From positions 2,551,488-2,615,487 of the forward strand of contig CP133967.1 of NCBI GenBank assembly GCA_036251935.1: a DNA stretch of 64,000 bases, given 5' to 3'. Shown in pieces: positions 29,803 through 39,095 of this stretch. This DNA comes from Orbaceae bacterium lpD04 (GTDB lineage: Bacteria; Pseudomonadota; Gammaproteobacteria; Enterobacterales; Orbaceae). Both the position numbers and the translations under genes were made by a program. Position 1 is the stretch's first letter. Each line of letters begins with the position of its first letter. The notes beneath the pieces are model-generated. The model was given only the letters and a program-made list of their open reading frames with translations, did no database searches and was not told the origin of the DNA.

Positions 29803-30491
29803 ATTCGACTCCGTTTATCTTCCCCTACAGTGATATAGTAGGTAGAATTATTGATATGTTTAGTATCATTACTAATTGGCCCTTGAAATAAAACTTGGGT
29901 CTCTTCCCATGCTTTATCTAAAGCATCAACTGAATCATCTGACTCTTCATTAGTAACGCGTTGTATTAATTCATTATCATCAGCATTATGTTGCGATAAT
30001 TGATAAAGTATATTAAATAATACTTGGTAAGTACTTCCCCTCTTTTCGAGTCTTAGCCCTAATAGCCGAATAATTAATGCAATATTGCCTAACCATTTTT
30101 GGCATTCAACTTGAGTAAGTAAAGAAAGATATTCCAGAAATAATGGCAAGTAATCGGGTAACTGATTAACTGATAATTCAATACCTTGTTGGGCATAATT
30201 TTCAATCAAATCAATCATTGCTTGACCACGATCACGAGAGTCACCATGAACGTGCTCAAATAACAATAATGAGGTTAAGTTGCCCACTTCAAATGTATGA
30301 TAGTAATTTGCTTGAGCATCAAGCAATGACATAGCAAAATAATTTGTCATAAATTCTACCAGTTGAGTTTTTTGTCGTGCCGTTAACTCATCTAATGAAT
30401 TGACAATATCGATTAACTCATCACTTGCTTGCCATAGTTCATTTGTTGGATAATCAAGTAAATAAGAGAGTACTTTGCAACATTTCATCAT
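29799..30491 (-). CDS. narJ: Nitrate reductase molybdenum cofactor assembly chaperone
   Basis: Cytoplasmic TorD/DmsD-family chaperone that holds NarG until the molybdenum cofactor is inserted and the complex attaches to NarI. It has 230 residues (E. coli 236), starts MMKCCKVLSYLLDYPT, and contains the family core YLPLFLEYL. Four-base overlaps at both ends (with narH and narI) indicate coupled translation. Confidence 0.95.
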   Translation of the reverse strand: MMKCCKVLSYLLDYPTNELWQASDELIDIVNSLDELTARQKTQLVEFMTNYFAMSLLDAQANYYHTFEVGNLTSLLLFEHVHGDSRDRGQAMIDLIENYAQQGIELSVNQLPDYLPLFLEYLSLLTQVECQKWLGNIALIIRLLGLRLEKRGSTYQVLFNILYQLSQHNADDNELIQRVTNEESDDSVDALDKAWEETQVLFQGPISNDTKHINNSTYYITVGEDKRSRI

Positions 30492-32032
30492 AGCTCTCCT
30501 TTATTACCAGAAATATCTACCGCATCAATTCTTTGCGCATTAAACAAATTAAATGGGTTGTCACTTCCTTTACAGCCATCACCAAAAGTAAAACCGCACG
30601 TGCCTTGCTCAACAAAAGCAGACCTAGATAGTTCTGATTTCAGTTCGGAATGATGAGTCGGTATAACAAAACGGTCTTCATAATTTGCAATGGCTAAATA
30701 ACGATACATTTCTTGAATTTGATGCTCAGTTAAGCCGACTTCTTTAAGTATCGAGTCGTGTTTGATATTATCTACTTCTTCACCGCGCTTATAGACTCGC
30801 ATTGCAATCATTCGTCTTAATGCTCGCAAAACTGGTTTTTCATCTCCTGCGGTGAGTAAATTAGCTAAATATTGAACAGGTATTCGTAGTTGTTCGACAT
30901 CTAATAACAGACCTTGCTTATCAAGCTCATTATCACCAATAACTGACTGAATAGGTGATAGCGGTGGCACATACCAAACCATTGGTAAAGTTCTATATTC
31001 TGGATGTAATGGTAAGGCAAGCTGCCAATCAATTGCTAGCTTATAAACCGGTGATTTTTGAGCAGAGTCAATGACACTTTGCTCAATACCATCAGCCAGA
31101 GCTTGTTTAATAACCTCTGGATCATTTGGGTCAAGAAATATTGATAATTGCTTTTCATACAAATCTTGATTATCGGTAACTGATGCTGCTTCACGAATTT
31201 TATCTGCATCATATAAAATGACACCAAGATAACGAATACGTCCAACACATGTTTCCGAACAAACTGTTGGTTGTCCTGATTCAATTCGAGGATAACAAAA
31301 AATACATTTTTCTGACTTACCGCTTTTCCAATTAAAATAGATTTTCTTGTATGGGCAACCCGATACACACATCCGCCAGCCACGACATTTATCTTGATCG
31401 ATAAGGACAATACCATCTTCTTCACGTTTATAGATAGCGCCACTAGGACAAGATGCGACACAAGCTGGATTTAAACAATGCTCACACAAACGAGGTAGGT
31501 AAGCTAAGAAAGAGTTCTCAAATTGGCCATAAATTTGCTTTTCCATATTTGCAAAATTATAGTCCTCACTACGTTTGGAAAACTCACCACCAAGATCATC
31601 TTCCCAGTTTGGGCCAGCGATTATTTTATTAATCTTTAAACCTGTAATTTGTGAATACGGCCTTGCAATCGGTTGTGATTTAGACTCTGGCGCATTTTGT
31701 AAATGCTGATAATCATAATCAAAAGGTTCATAATAATCATCTATTTGTGGTAAATTTGGATTAGAAAATATACCAGATAATAATCCAACCTTATTACCGG
31801 CTTTAAGTGTCAAGCGACCTTTTTTATTTAATTCCCAGCCACCTTTCCAGCGTTGTTGGTTTTCCCAATCAACAGGAAAACCAATACCTGGTTTACTTTC
31901 TACATTATTAAACCATGCATATTCAACACCAGGCCTATTTGTCCAAACATTTTTACAAGTTACAGAACAAGTATGGCAACCAATACATTTATCCAGATTT
32001 AATACCATGCCTATTTGTGCACGTATTTTCAT
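30488..32032 (-). CDS. narH: Respiratory nitrate reductase, beta subunit (Fe-S)
   Basis: Electron-transfer subunit carrying three [4Fe-4S] and one [3Fe-4S] clusters between NarI and NarG. The 514 residues contain cysteine groups CIGCHTCSVTC (from residue 16), CEHCLNPAC, CRGWRMC (Trp in place of Cys, the mark of the 3Fe-4S centre) and CSETC. The start at 32032 has a perfect AGGAGGT ribosome site 6 nt upstream, inside the end of narG; start and stop overlap by 4 bp. Confidence 0.97.
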   Translation of the reverse strand: MKIRAQIGMVLNLDKCIGCHTCSVTCKNVWTNRPGVEYAWFNNVESKPGIGFPVDWENQQRWKGGWELNKKGRLTLKAGNKVGLLSGIFSNPNLPQIDDYYEPFDYDYQHLQNAPESKSQPIARPYSQITGLKINKIIAGPNWEDDLGGEFSKRSEDYNFANMEKQIYGQFENSFLAYLPRLCEHCLNPACVASCPSGAIYKREEDGIVLIDQDKCRGWRMCVSGCPYKKIYFNWKSGKSEKCIFCYPRIESGQPTVCSETCVGRIRYLGVILYDADKIREAASVTDNQDLYEKQLSIFLDPNDPEVIKQALADGIEQSVIDSAQKSPVYKLAIDWQLALPLHPEYRTLPMVWYVPPLSPIQSVIGDNELDKQGLLLDVEQLRIPVQYLANLLTAGDEKPVLRALRRMIAMRVYKRGEEVDNIKHDSILKEVGLTEHQIQEMYRYLAIANYEDRFVIPTHHSELKSELSRSAFVEQGTCGFTFGDGCKGSDNPFNLFNAQRIDAVDISGNKGEL

Positions 32033-35000
32033 GATTTTACCTCCTCGTCTAACCAATCGATATTTGCCATCTTTCTCACTACCACAAACTCATCTCGGTT
32101 AGAGCCCACAGTACCATAATAATTAAATCCATAAGCTTGATGTACATACCCACCAATCATATGTGTTGGCTTAGGATACACTCGAGTAACGGAATTATGA
32201 ATACCACCTCTTTGCCCTGTAATTTCAGAGCCAGGAAGATTCACTAATCGTTCTTGAGCATGATACATAACGATCATGCCAGCTGGAATTCTTTGGCTAA
32301 CAATTGCTCTAGCAGTCAGCGCCCCATTAGTATTAAATGCTTCAACCCAATCGTTATCTTCAATATTTAACGCTTGTGCATCGATTTCGCTTAACCAAAC
32401 AACAGGCCCACCACGTGACAACGTTAACATTCTTAAATTGTCACTATAAGTCGAATGGATCCCCCACTTTTGGTGTGGCGTAAGAAAGTTTAACGCCCTC
32501 TCTGGGTTACCATTTGGCTTTTGATTTAATAGTGGTTTGACTGATTTAGTTTCGACCGGAGGACGATAAACAAGTAAACTTTCACCAAAATCTCTCATCC
32601 ACTGATGATCTTGGTAAAGTTGTTGACGTCCAGATAATGTGCGCCAAGGGATAAACTCATGCACATTTGTATAACCTGCATTATAAGAAACATGCTCATC
32701 TTCAAGGCCTGACCAGGTAGGACTAGATATGATCTTACGTGGCTGAGCTTGAATATCTCTAAACCGAATTTTTTCATCTTCTTTATTTAATGCTAAGTGT
32801 CGATGATCTCGACCTGTAATTTGACCTAATGCATTCCAAGCTTTAACGGCAACTTGACCGTTCGTTTCCGGCGCTAGAGATAAGATCATTTCCGCTGCAT
32901 CAATAGCACTATCAATTTTAGCTTGACCGTTTTGTTGCTTACCATTTAGCTGCTTAAGGAAATTAACTTCTGTTTCCGTGTTCCAGCTAATTCCTTTACC
33001 GCCATTACCTAATTTTTCAAGTAATGGACCAATAGATGTAAAACGAGCATAAGTTTCAGGATAGTTGCGTTCAACTTTCATAAGGTGAGGGGCTGTTTTA
33101 CCTGGTATTAATTCACACTCCCCCATTTTCCAATCTTTAATATCATAGGGCTGAGCAAGCTCAGCTGGTGAATCATGCTGAATGGGTAGCGTAACAACGT
33201 CAACTTCATTACCTAAATGGCCATCGCAAAGTGCTGAAAATGTTTTAGCGAGATCTTTATAGATATCCCAATCACTTTTTGCTTCCCAAGCTGGATCTAC
33301 GGCAGCAGATAATGGATGAATAAATGGATGCATATCCGAAGTGTTCATATCATCTTTTTCATACCAAGTCGCTGTGGGTAAAACAATATCCGAAAAGAGA
33401 CATGTACTAGACATACGAAAATCAAGAGTAACAACTAAATCTAATTTTCCGGTTATAGCATCATCTTGCCACTCTAGTTCTTGAGGTTTATTTAGCCCTT
33501 GTACACCGAGATCAGCATTTTGTATACCGTTTTCAGTCCCTAATAAGTAGTGTAATAAATATTCATGCCCTTTACCCGATGACCCTAATAAGTTAGAGCG
33601 CCAAATAAACATTTGCCTCGGATAATTATTTTCACTATCAGGAGCTTCTGATGCAAATTTGATTGAACCATTTTTTAACGATTCAGTCGTATAAGCAATT
33701 GGATCAATATCTTGCTCTTTAGCTAATTTAGCAATTGTTAAAGGATTAATATTTAATTGAGGCGCCGATGGTAACCAACCTAAACGCTCTGATTTAATAT
33801 TAAAATCAATTAGACTATCGCTATACTTTGTTTTATCTGCTAATGGTGACAATAACCCTCTTGCAGAAATCGATTCGTGCCGCCATTGACTTGAATGGTT
33901 ATAAAAGAAAGATGTACTATTCATATGACGAGGAGGCCTTTGCCAATCTAAAGCAAATGCTAATGGCTGCCATCCTGTCTGTGGACGTAATTTTTCTTGA
34001 CCTACATAGTGAGCCCAGCCGCCACCTGATTGACCAACACATCCACACATAACGAGCATATTAATTAATCCACGATAATTCATATCCATGTGATACCAGT
34101 GGTTTAATCCTGCGCCAACAATGATCATAGAGCGACCATGTGTTTTATCAGCATTTTCGGCGAATTCTTTTGCAATTCTGATAATTTGAGCCTGCTTAAT
34201 GCCCGTTATCTTTTCAGCCCAAGCTGGAGTATAAGCTTTAATTTCATTATAGCTTGATGCCGCATTTTCATCATTTAATCCGCGTTCTATACCATAATTA
34301 GCCATCATCAAATCATAAACAGTCGTAACAAAAGCTGTTTCACCATTTGCTAATACAATTTTTTTAACAGGCAATTTATGATACAGCACATCATTAAGCG
34401 CAACATGTTTAAAGTGCTCTTGTTCTTGGCTGGCAAAATACGGAAAACCAACATCAATTACGTCATCTTGTTTACCAAGTAAACTAAGTTGTAATTTGAC
34501 TTCTTTTTGATCTAAGCCCTCTTTTGCTTCTAAATTCCATTTACCTTTTTCTCCCCATCTAAATCCGGCTGAGCCTTGAGGGGCAACTAAGTTACCTGTC
34601 AATTCATCAATCGCAATTGTTTTCCATTCTGGATTATTATTTTGACCTAATTTATCGACTAAATCATCGGCACGTAATAAACGGCCAGCGGCATAATTTT
34701 CACCATCGCGTTTATCCAATACGACTAGCATTGGTAAGTCACTATAGCGCCTAACATAATTAGAAAAATATTCGGTTTCTTTTAAGTAATAAAACTCTTT
34801 TAAAATGACATGTCCCATTGCTAATGCAAGAGCACTATCTGTCCCTTGCTGTGGACTAAGCCATTCATCACTAAATTTTGAAACCTCAGCATAATCAGGT
34901 GTAATAGCAACTGTTTTAGTCCCTTTATAGCGGACTTCGCTAAAAAAGTGAGCATCGGGTGTTCGAGTTTGAGGAATATTTGATCCCCAAGCGATGATAT

Positions 35001-35745
35001 AAGATGAGTTATACCAATCAGCAGATTCTGGAACATCTGTTTGCTCCCCCCATGTCATCGGTGATGCAGGAGGTAAATCACAATACCAATCATAAAATGA
35101 TAAGCATGCTCCGCCAATTAAAGAAAGATACCTTGCACCTGCAGCATAAGAGATCATTGACATTGCTGGAATTGGAGAAAATCCTGCAATACGATCGGGA
35201 CCAAATTTTTTAATAGTATAAATATTCGATGCCGCAATTAATTCGTTAATTTCATGCCAATCAGCCCGAACAAAGCCACCACGCCCACGTTTTTGTTTAT
35301 AAGATTGTGCTTTATCTTTATCATTGATGATAGATCCCCATGCATCAACGGGATCAGGGTACTTTTCTTTAGCTTCTCGCCATAATTTTAATAATTGTTT
35401 ACGAATTAAAGGATATTTAACTCGGTTAGCACTATACAAATACCAAGAATAGCTAGCACCACGTGGACAGCCGCGTGGTTCATGATTAGGTAAGTCAGGC
35501 CGAGTTCGAGGATAGTCAGTTTGCTGAGTCTCCCATGTCACAAGTCCGTTTTTAACATAAATTTTCCAGCTACATGACCCAGTACAGTTAACTCCGTGCG
35601 TTGAACGCACAACTTTATCGTATTGCCAGCGCTGGCGATATGAATCTTCCCAATCTCGATTTGTCGATAGCGTCTCGCCATGACCATCAGCAAAAGTGCC
35701 TTTGCGTTGTTTAAAATACCTTAAATGATCAATAAACTTGCTCAT
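32029..35745 (-). CDS. narG: Respiratory nitrate reductase, alpha (catalytic) subunit
   Basis: Reduces nitrate to nitrite at a molybdenum bis-MGD centre on the cytoplasmic face. The 1238 residues (E. coli 1247) include the FS0 cluster ligands near the N-terminus (H50, C54, C58 in RSTHGVNCTGSC, with a later Cys in RGCPRGASYSW) and the cofactor region around EQTDVPESADWYNSS. Similarity to E. coli NarG runs the whole length. It lies 26 bp after narK and overlaps narH. Nearby genes for the NarXL sensor pair are absent. Confidence 0.98.
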   Translation of the reverse strand: MSKFIDHLRYFKQRKGTFADGHGETLSTNRDWEDSYRQRWQYDKVVRSTHGVNCTGSCSWKIYVKNGLVTWETQQTDYPRTRPDLPNHEPRGCPRGASYSWYLYSANRVKYPLIRKQLLKLWREAKEKYPDPVDAWGSIINDKDKAQSYKQKRGRGGFVRADWHEINELIAASNIYTIKKFGPDRIAGFSPIPAMSMISYAAGARYLSLIGGACLSFYDWYCDLPPASPMTWGEQTDVPESADWYNSSYIIAWGSNIPQTRTPDAHFFSEVRYKGTKTVAITPDYAEVSKFSDEWLSPQQGTDSALALAMGHVILKEFYYLKETEYFSNYVRRYSDLPMLVVLDKRDGENYAAGRLLRADDLVDKLGQNNNPEWKTIAIDELTGNLVAPQGSAGFRWGEKGKWNLEAKEGLDQKEVKLQLSLLGKQDDVIDVGFPYFASQEQEHFKHVALNDVLYHKLPVKKIVLANGETAFVTTVYDLMMANYGIERGLNDENAASSYNEIKAYTPAWAEKITGIKQAQIIRIAKEFAENADKTHGRSMIIVGAGLNHWYHMDMNYRGLINMLVMCGCVGQSGGGWAHYVGQEKLRPQTGWQPLAFALDWQRPPRHMNSTSFFYNHSSQWRHESISARGLLSPLADKTKYSDSLIDFNIKSERLGWLPSAPQLNINPLTIAKLAKEQDIDPIAYTTESLKNGSIKFASEAPDSENNYPRQMFIWRSNLLGSSGKGHEYLLHYLLGTENGIQNADLGVQGLNKPQELEWQDDAITGKLDLVVTLDFRMSSTCLFSDIVLPTATWYEKDDMNTSDMHPFIHPLSAAVDPAWEAKSDWDIYKDLAKTFSALCDGHLGNEVDVVTLPIQHDSPAELAQPYDIKDWKMGECELIPGKTAPHLMKVERNYPETYARFTSIGPLLEKLGNGGKGISWNTETEVNFLKQLNGKQQNGQAKIDSAIDAAEMILSLAPETNGQVAVKAWNALGQITGRDHRHLALNKEDEKIRFRDIQAQPRKIISSPTWSGLEDEHVSYNAGYTNVHEFIPWRTLSGRQQLYQDHQWMRDFGESLLVYRPPVETKSVKPLLNQKPNGNPERALNFLTPHQKWGIHSTYSDNLRMLTLSRGGPVVWLSEIDAQALNIEDNDWVEAFNTNGALTARAIVSQRIPAGMIVMYHAQERLVNLPGSEITGQRGGIHNSVTRVYPKPTHMIGGYVHQAYGFNYYGTVGSNRDEFVVVRKMANIDWLDEEVKS

Positions 35746-35771
35746 ATTTTTGCTCCCAACAAAATAGACAT

Positions 35772-37127
35772 TTACTGTGCTTTATAATTAACTTTTGTAA
35801 TAATCGCGCAGACAATATAAAAGACTAAGAAAATAATTAATGCATAGCTTACCGAATGGAATAGCACGAGTGATAAGCTAAATAATTGTGGAATAACAAA
35901 TCCACCAATAGCGCCAATAGCAGAGATAAATCCTAATGCAGCAGCCGTTTCTGTTGCAGCCGTTTTAGTCGCTTGATTTTTATCTATACCATTATTAGTT
36001 GCACGATTAAAAATATGTTGGCGAAAAACAATTGCAATCATCTGATAAGTAGAACCACTACCAAATCCAGCAGTAAAAAATAATAGTAAAAAAGTAATAT
36101 AAAAGCCGATAAAAGAACCATGCTCGCTAAAAATGCCAGGTAATGTAGTAAAGACTAGGATCACAAAAATAATCATCAAAAGGTAATTAATGAAAGTCAT
36201 TCTAATACCATTGAATTTATCTGACATCGCCCCACCTAATGGTCGACCAATTGCGCCGACTAAAGGACCAAAAAAGGCAAACATTGCAATATCAACCTCA
36301 GGAAATTGAGTTTTACTAAGCATTGCAAAACCAGCAGAAAAACCGATAAAAGAACCAAATGTAGCTAAATAAAGTAGGCTTAGTGTCCACATCGTTTTGT
36401 CTTTTAAGACAACAGATTGTTGCTTAAACGATGCTCTTGCTGTAGCAAGATCATTCATGCCAAAGAATGCGGCAACAGAACAAATAATTAAGAATGGTAC
36501 CCAAATCAGAGCCGCATTTTGTAACCATAATTCTGCGCCATTAGGCAATATTGCAGGCCCACCAATACAAAGAGGCACAAAAATAATAAGTGAAGCAACT
36601 AACTGAATAACGCTAACACCTAAGTTACCAAGTCCGCCATTCAAGCCTAATGCACCACCTTGATGTGATTTAGGAAAGAAAAAGCTGATATTAGCCATAC
36701 TTGACGCAAAATTTGCACCACCTAATCCACATAATAACGCGATCACAATAAATACTGAATATGGTGTTGTTGTATCTTGAATAACATAGCCAAGCCATAA
36801 ACAAGGTACTATCAAAATAATAGTACTAAATGCGGTCCATCTTCTTCCACCAAAAATAGGAATAACAAATGAATAAGGTACGCGAAATAATGCACCAGAA
36901 ACAGAAGGAATTGCAGTGAGTAAAAAAAGCTGGTTAGTCGAAAAGTTAAATCCAATAGAATTTAAATGAATTGCGACAATACTAAAGAGCATCCAGACAC
37001 AAAATCCTAATAATAAACACGGTATTGAAATCCATAAATTCCGTGTTGCTATTTTTTTACCTGTATTTAACCAAAATTGGCTATCATCAGGCTGCCATTG
37101 TTCAATGACTTTAGATGTTTTACTCAT
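35772..37127 (-). CDS. narK: Nitrate/nitrite transporter NarK
   Basis: Major facilitator protein that imports nitrate and exports nitrite. The 451 residues (E. coli NarK 463) contain about 12 membrane helices and the nitrate-signature glycine-rich stretches GLNGGLGNLGVSV and FISAIGAIGGF. The start at ATG 37127 has GGAG 6 nt upstream; the frame also offers a TTG four codons earlier. As first gene it probably shares one transcript with narGHJI, since only 26 bp separate them. Confidence 0.96.
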   Translation of the reverse strand: MSKTSKVIEQWQPDDSQFWLNTGKKIATRNLWISIPCLLLGFCVWMLFSIVAIHLNSIGFNFSTNQLFLLTAIPSVSGALFRVPYSFVIPIFGGRRWTAFSTIILIVPCLWLGYVIQDTTTPYSVFIVIALLCGLGGANFASSMANISFFFPKSHQGGALGLNGGLGNLGVSVIQLVASLIIFVPLCIGGPAILPNGAELWLQNAALIWVPFLIICSVAAFFGMNDLATARASFKQQSVVLKDKTMWTLSLLYLATFGSFIGFSAGFAMLSKTQFPEVDIAMFAFFGPLVGAIGRPLGGAMSDKFNGIRMTFINYLLMIIFVILVFTTLPGIFSEHGSFIGFYITFLLLFFTAGFGSGSTYQMIAIVFRQHIFNRATNNGIDKNQATKTAATETAAALGFISAIGAIGGFVIPQLFSLSLVLFHSVSYALIIFLVFYIVCAIITKVNYKAQ

Positions 37128-37186
37128 AACTGACTCCAAGGAAACTAAAATGTAGAATTTGAAATGTAAATAACCTTATAAAAATT

Positions 37187-37259
37187 ATGGGTAGTATAAA
37201 GAGGCAACCATAAAAAGTAACCTACCTAAAAGGATTACTTACAAAGTAGTAGATGAGTA
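37187..37259 (-). promoter_or_regulatory. Possible NarL/NarP heptamers upstream of narK
   Basis: On the minus strand TACCCAT (37187-37193) and TACTCAT (37253-37259) match the NarL heptamer TACYYMT. Heptamers are short and can occur by chance, and no convincing FNR palindrome was seen, so this is tentative. Confidence 0.3.
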
Positions 37260-37278
37260 GATATTTGAAGTGCAATGG

Positions 37279-37307
37279 ATTCTATTGTCCTAAAAAGACA
37301 ATAGAAT
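37279..37307. terminator. Stem-loop between the transketolase operon and narK
   Basis: A perfect 11-bp stem (37279-37289 with 37297-37307) and 7-nt loop lies 17 nt past the transketolase stop. It lacks a good T-run on the minus strand, so it may be a weak terminator or an mRNA-stabilising hairpin. Confidence 0.45.
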
Positions 37308-37323
37308 TATATGATTAAAAAAT

Positions 37324-38265
37324 TTAAGGAAATGATTTTACTGCTTTAACAATATCATCGGCCGTGAGCTCATATTCTTTTTTTAAAAACTCAAGTGTGC
37401 CAACTTGTCCATAACGATCTTTTATACCAATAAAACGCATTGGAATTGGGCATTCTTCAACAAGCACTTCAGCAACAGCTGAACCTAGCCCATTATGAAT
37501 ATTATGGTTTTCACATGTCACCACTTTACCCGTGAATTTTGCATACTTAATAATAGCTTCACGATCAATTGGCTTTAAAGTAAACATATCAATTACAGTT
37601 GCGTTAATACCTTGAGTAGCTAGCTTATCAGCAGCTATCATGGCCTGAGCAACCATGATCCCATTAGCAATTAATGTTACATCTTTACCTTCTCGTAGAA
37701 TCTTTGCTTTACCAATCGAGAATTTTTCGCCATGTTGGTAAATAGTAACGGCATTCTTGCGCATAGTTCTAACCCAATATAGCCCCTTTAAATGAACGAG
37801 CTGCTCAAGAATAGCTCTAAACATGGTCGCGTCGGTTACTTCTAATACTACCGCGTGAGCAAGTCCCCTCACTATTCCCATATCTTCAAATGACATATGT
37901 GTACCACCATTATGCACCGCCGTTATTCCCGCATCTGAAGCAATAATTTTTACATTATTATTTTGATAATCAACTGACATAAAGAGTTGATCAAAGCAGC
38001 GACGACTAGCAAAAGCAGTAAAAGTATGAAAAAAGGGGATCTTACCAGCAATTGATAAACCCGCGGCAAGACCAACAATATGAGACTCCATAATGCCGCA
38101 ATTGATAACGTTATTAGGATACATATTATGTACACTATCCATTGACATTGAACTCATTAGATCTGCTTCTAAGGCAATAATTTCAGTATTTTTACCGATA
38201 AACTCTTGCATAAATTTAGAATACACTTTGCGCATTTCAATTGGATCATTTTCAACAATAAACAT
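37324..38265 (-). CDS. Transketolase family protein, C-terminal subunit
   Basis: The pyrimidine-binding and C-terminal half of a transketolase, encoded as a separate 313-residue chain. The conserved catalytic glutamate that activates thiamine diphosphate is E60 in GIMESHIVGLAAGL, followed by the FHTFTAFASRR motif and a C-terminal transketolase domain (from about 190). Its ATG overlaps the stop of the N-terminal subunit by one base. It transfers two-carbon units between sugar phosphates; the substrate here is probably a phosphorylated product of the adjoining PTS. D-apulose-4-phosphate transketolases (AptAB) share the split form, but nothing else from that pathway is present. Confidence 0.92.
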   Translation of the reverse strand: MFIVENDPIEMRKVYSKFMQEFIGKNTEIIALEADLMSSMSMDSVHNMYPNNVINCGIMESHIVGLAAGLSIAGKIPFFHTFTAFASRRCFDQLFMSVDYQNNNVKIIASDAGITAVHNGGTHMSFEDMGIVRGLAHAVVLEVTDATMFRAILEQLVHLKGLYWVRTMRKNAVTIYQHGEKFSIGKAKILREGKDVTLIANGIMVAQAMIAADKLATQGINATVIDMFTLKPIDREAIIKYAKFTGKVVTCENHNIHNGLGSAVAEVLVEECPIPMRFIGIKDRYGQVGTLEFLKKEYELTADDIVKAVKSFP

Positions 38266-39095
38266 TAGTTGTCCTCCAATAGTGCGATCGCTTTTTCTAA
38301 CTCAATTTTAGCCTCATCAGTTAAACGCAGATGATGATTACTAACCATATTTTCTAGATAACTAATCCCTTGACCTTTTATACTATCAAGTATCACAATT
38401 AAAGGGCGTTCATCGTACTTACGAGGCGTTTTAATCGCTTGATAAATTGTTTGTGTATCATCACCTTTAATCGTTAGCGAATCAAAACCAAATGCCTGAA
38501 ACTTATTGCTTAGATTAAATGGATTAATGATTTCCTCTAATGTGCCGTCTAATTGTTTTTTATTATAATCAACAAAAATAGTCAAATTATGCAAATTATG
38601 GTGAGCAATAAATTGAAATGCTTCCCAGCATTGTCCTTCATTTAACTCACCATCACCGATGATACAAAATACCCGATTTTCTCGATGCGATAATTTATGA
38701 GCTAAAGCTATTCCGGCAGCGATTGAAATACCCTGCCCTAGCGAGCCAGTCGTTACATCAACCCCTTTAGTTCTTAATCTATCTGGATGGCTAGGTAACG
38801 TGGTTCCATTTTGGTTTAAAGTCATTAAATCATCTTTAGGAAAAAAACCTTTCAAAGCTAACGTACTATAAAGAGCCGGTCCTGCATGGCCTTTTGACAT
38901 TACAAAATAATCACGTTCAGGCCAATTAGGCTTTTGTGGGTTATATTTCATAACCCCGCCGTACAACACCGCTAATATTTCAACAACTGACATTGAACCA
39001 CCATAATGGCCAAATCCTAGATGATTCAGTTCTTTTAATGTAGAAATGCGAATTTGCTTAGCCAGATCATTTATTTTAGCTATCACATCTTTCAT
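38265..39095 (-). CDS. Transketolase family protein, N-terminal subunit
   Basis: The pyrophosphate-binding half of a split transketolase, 276 residues. The thiamine diphosphate/Mg motif GDGELNEGQ lies at 147-155 and ends in the usual Asn region; GHYGGSMSVVEIL (29-41), KGHAGPALY (68-76) and SHPD (102-105) are transketolase landmarks. The start codon abuts the stop of the PTS IIC gene with a strong GGAG ribosome site inside it, so the genes form one operon. A housekeeping transketolase would be a single ~660-residue chain, so this is an accessory enzyme. Confidence 0.93.
   Translation of the reverse strand: MKDVIAKINDLAKQIRISTLKELNHLGFGHYGGSMSVVEILAVLYGGVMKYNPQKPNWPERDYFVMSKGHAGPALYSTLALKGFFPKDDLMTLNQNGTTLPSHPDRLRTKGVDVTTGSLGQGISIAAGIALAHKLSHRENRVFCIIGDGELNEGQCWEAFQFIAHHNLHNLTIFVDYNKKQLDGTLEEIINPFNLSNKFQAFGFDSLTIKGDDTQTIYQAIKTPRKYDERPLIVILDSIKGQGISYLENMVSNHHLRLTDEAKIELEKAIALLEDN

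Noticed and set aside
37140-37323. FNR site upstream of narK
   Set aside because: No sequence near enough to TTGAT-N4-ATCAA was found on either strand; only short NarL-like heptamers were seen.
37324-39095. A transketolase gene broken by a frameshift
   Set aside because: Both halves have their own start signals, the first has a strong ribosome site, and a one-base TAATG overlap with natural domain boundaries is typical of genuine two-subunit transketolases.
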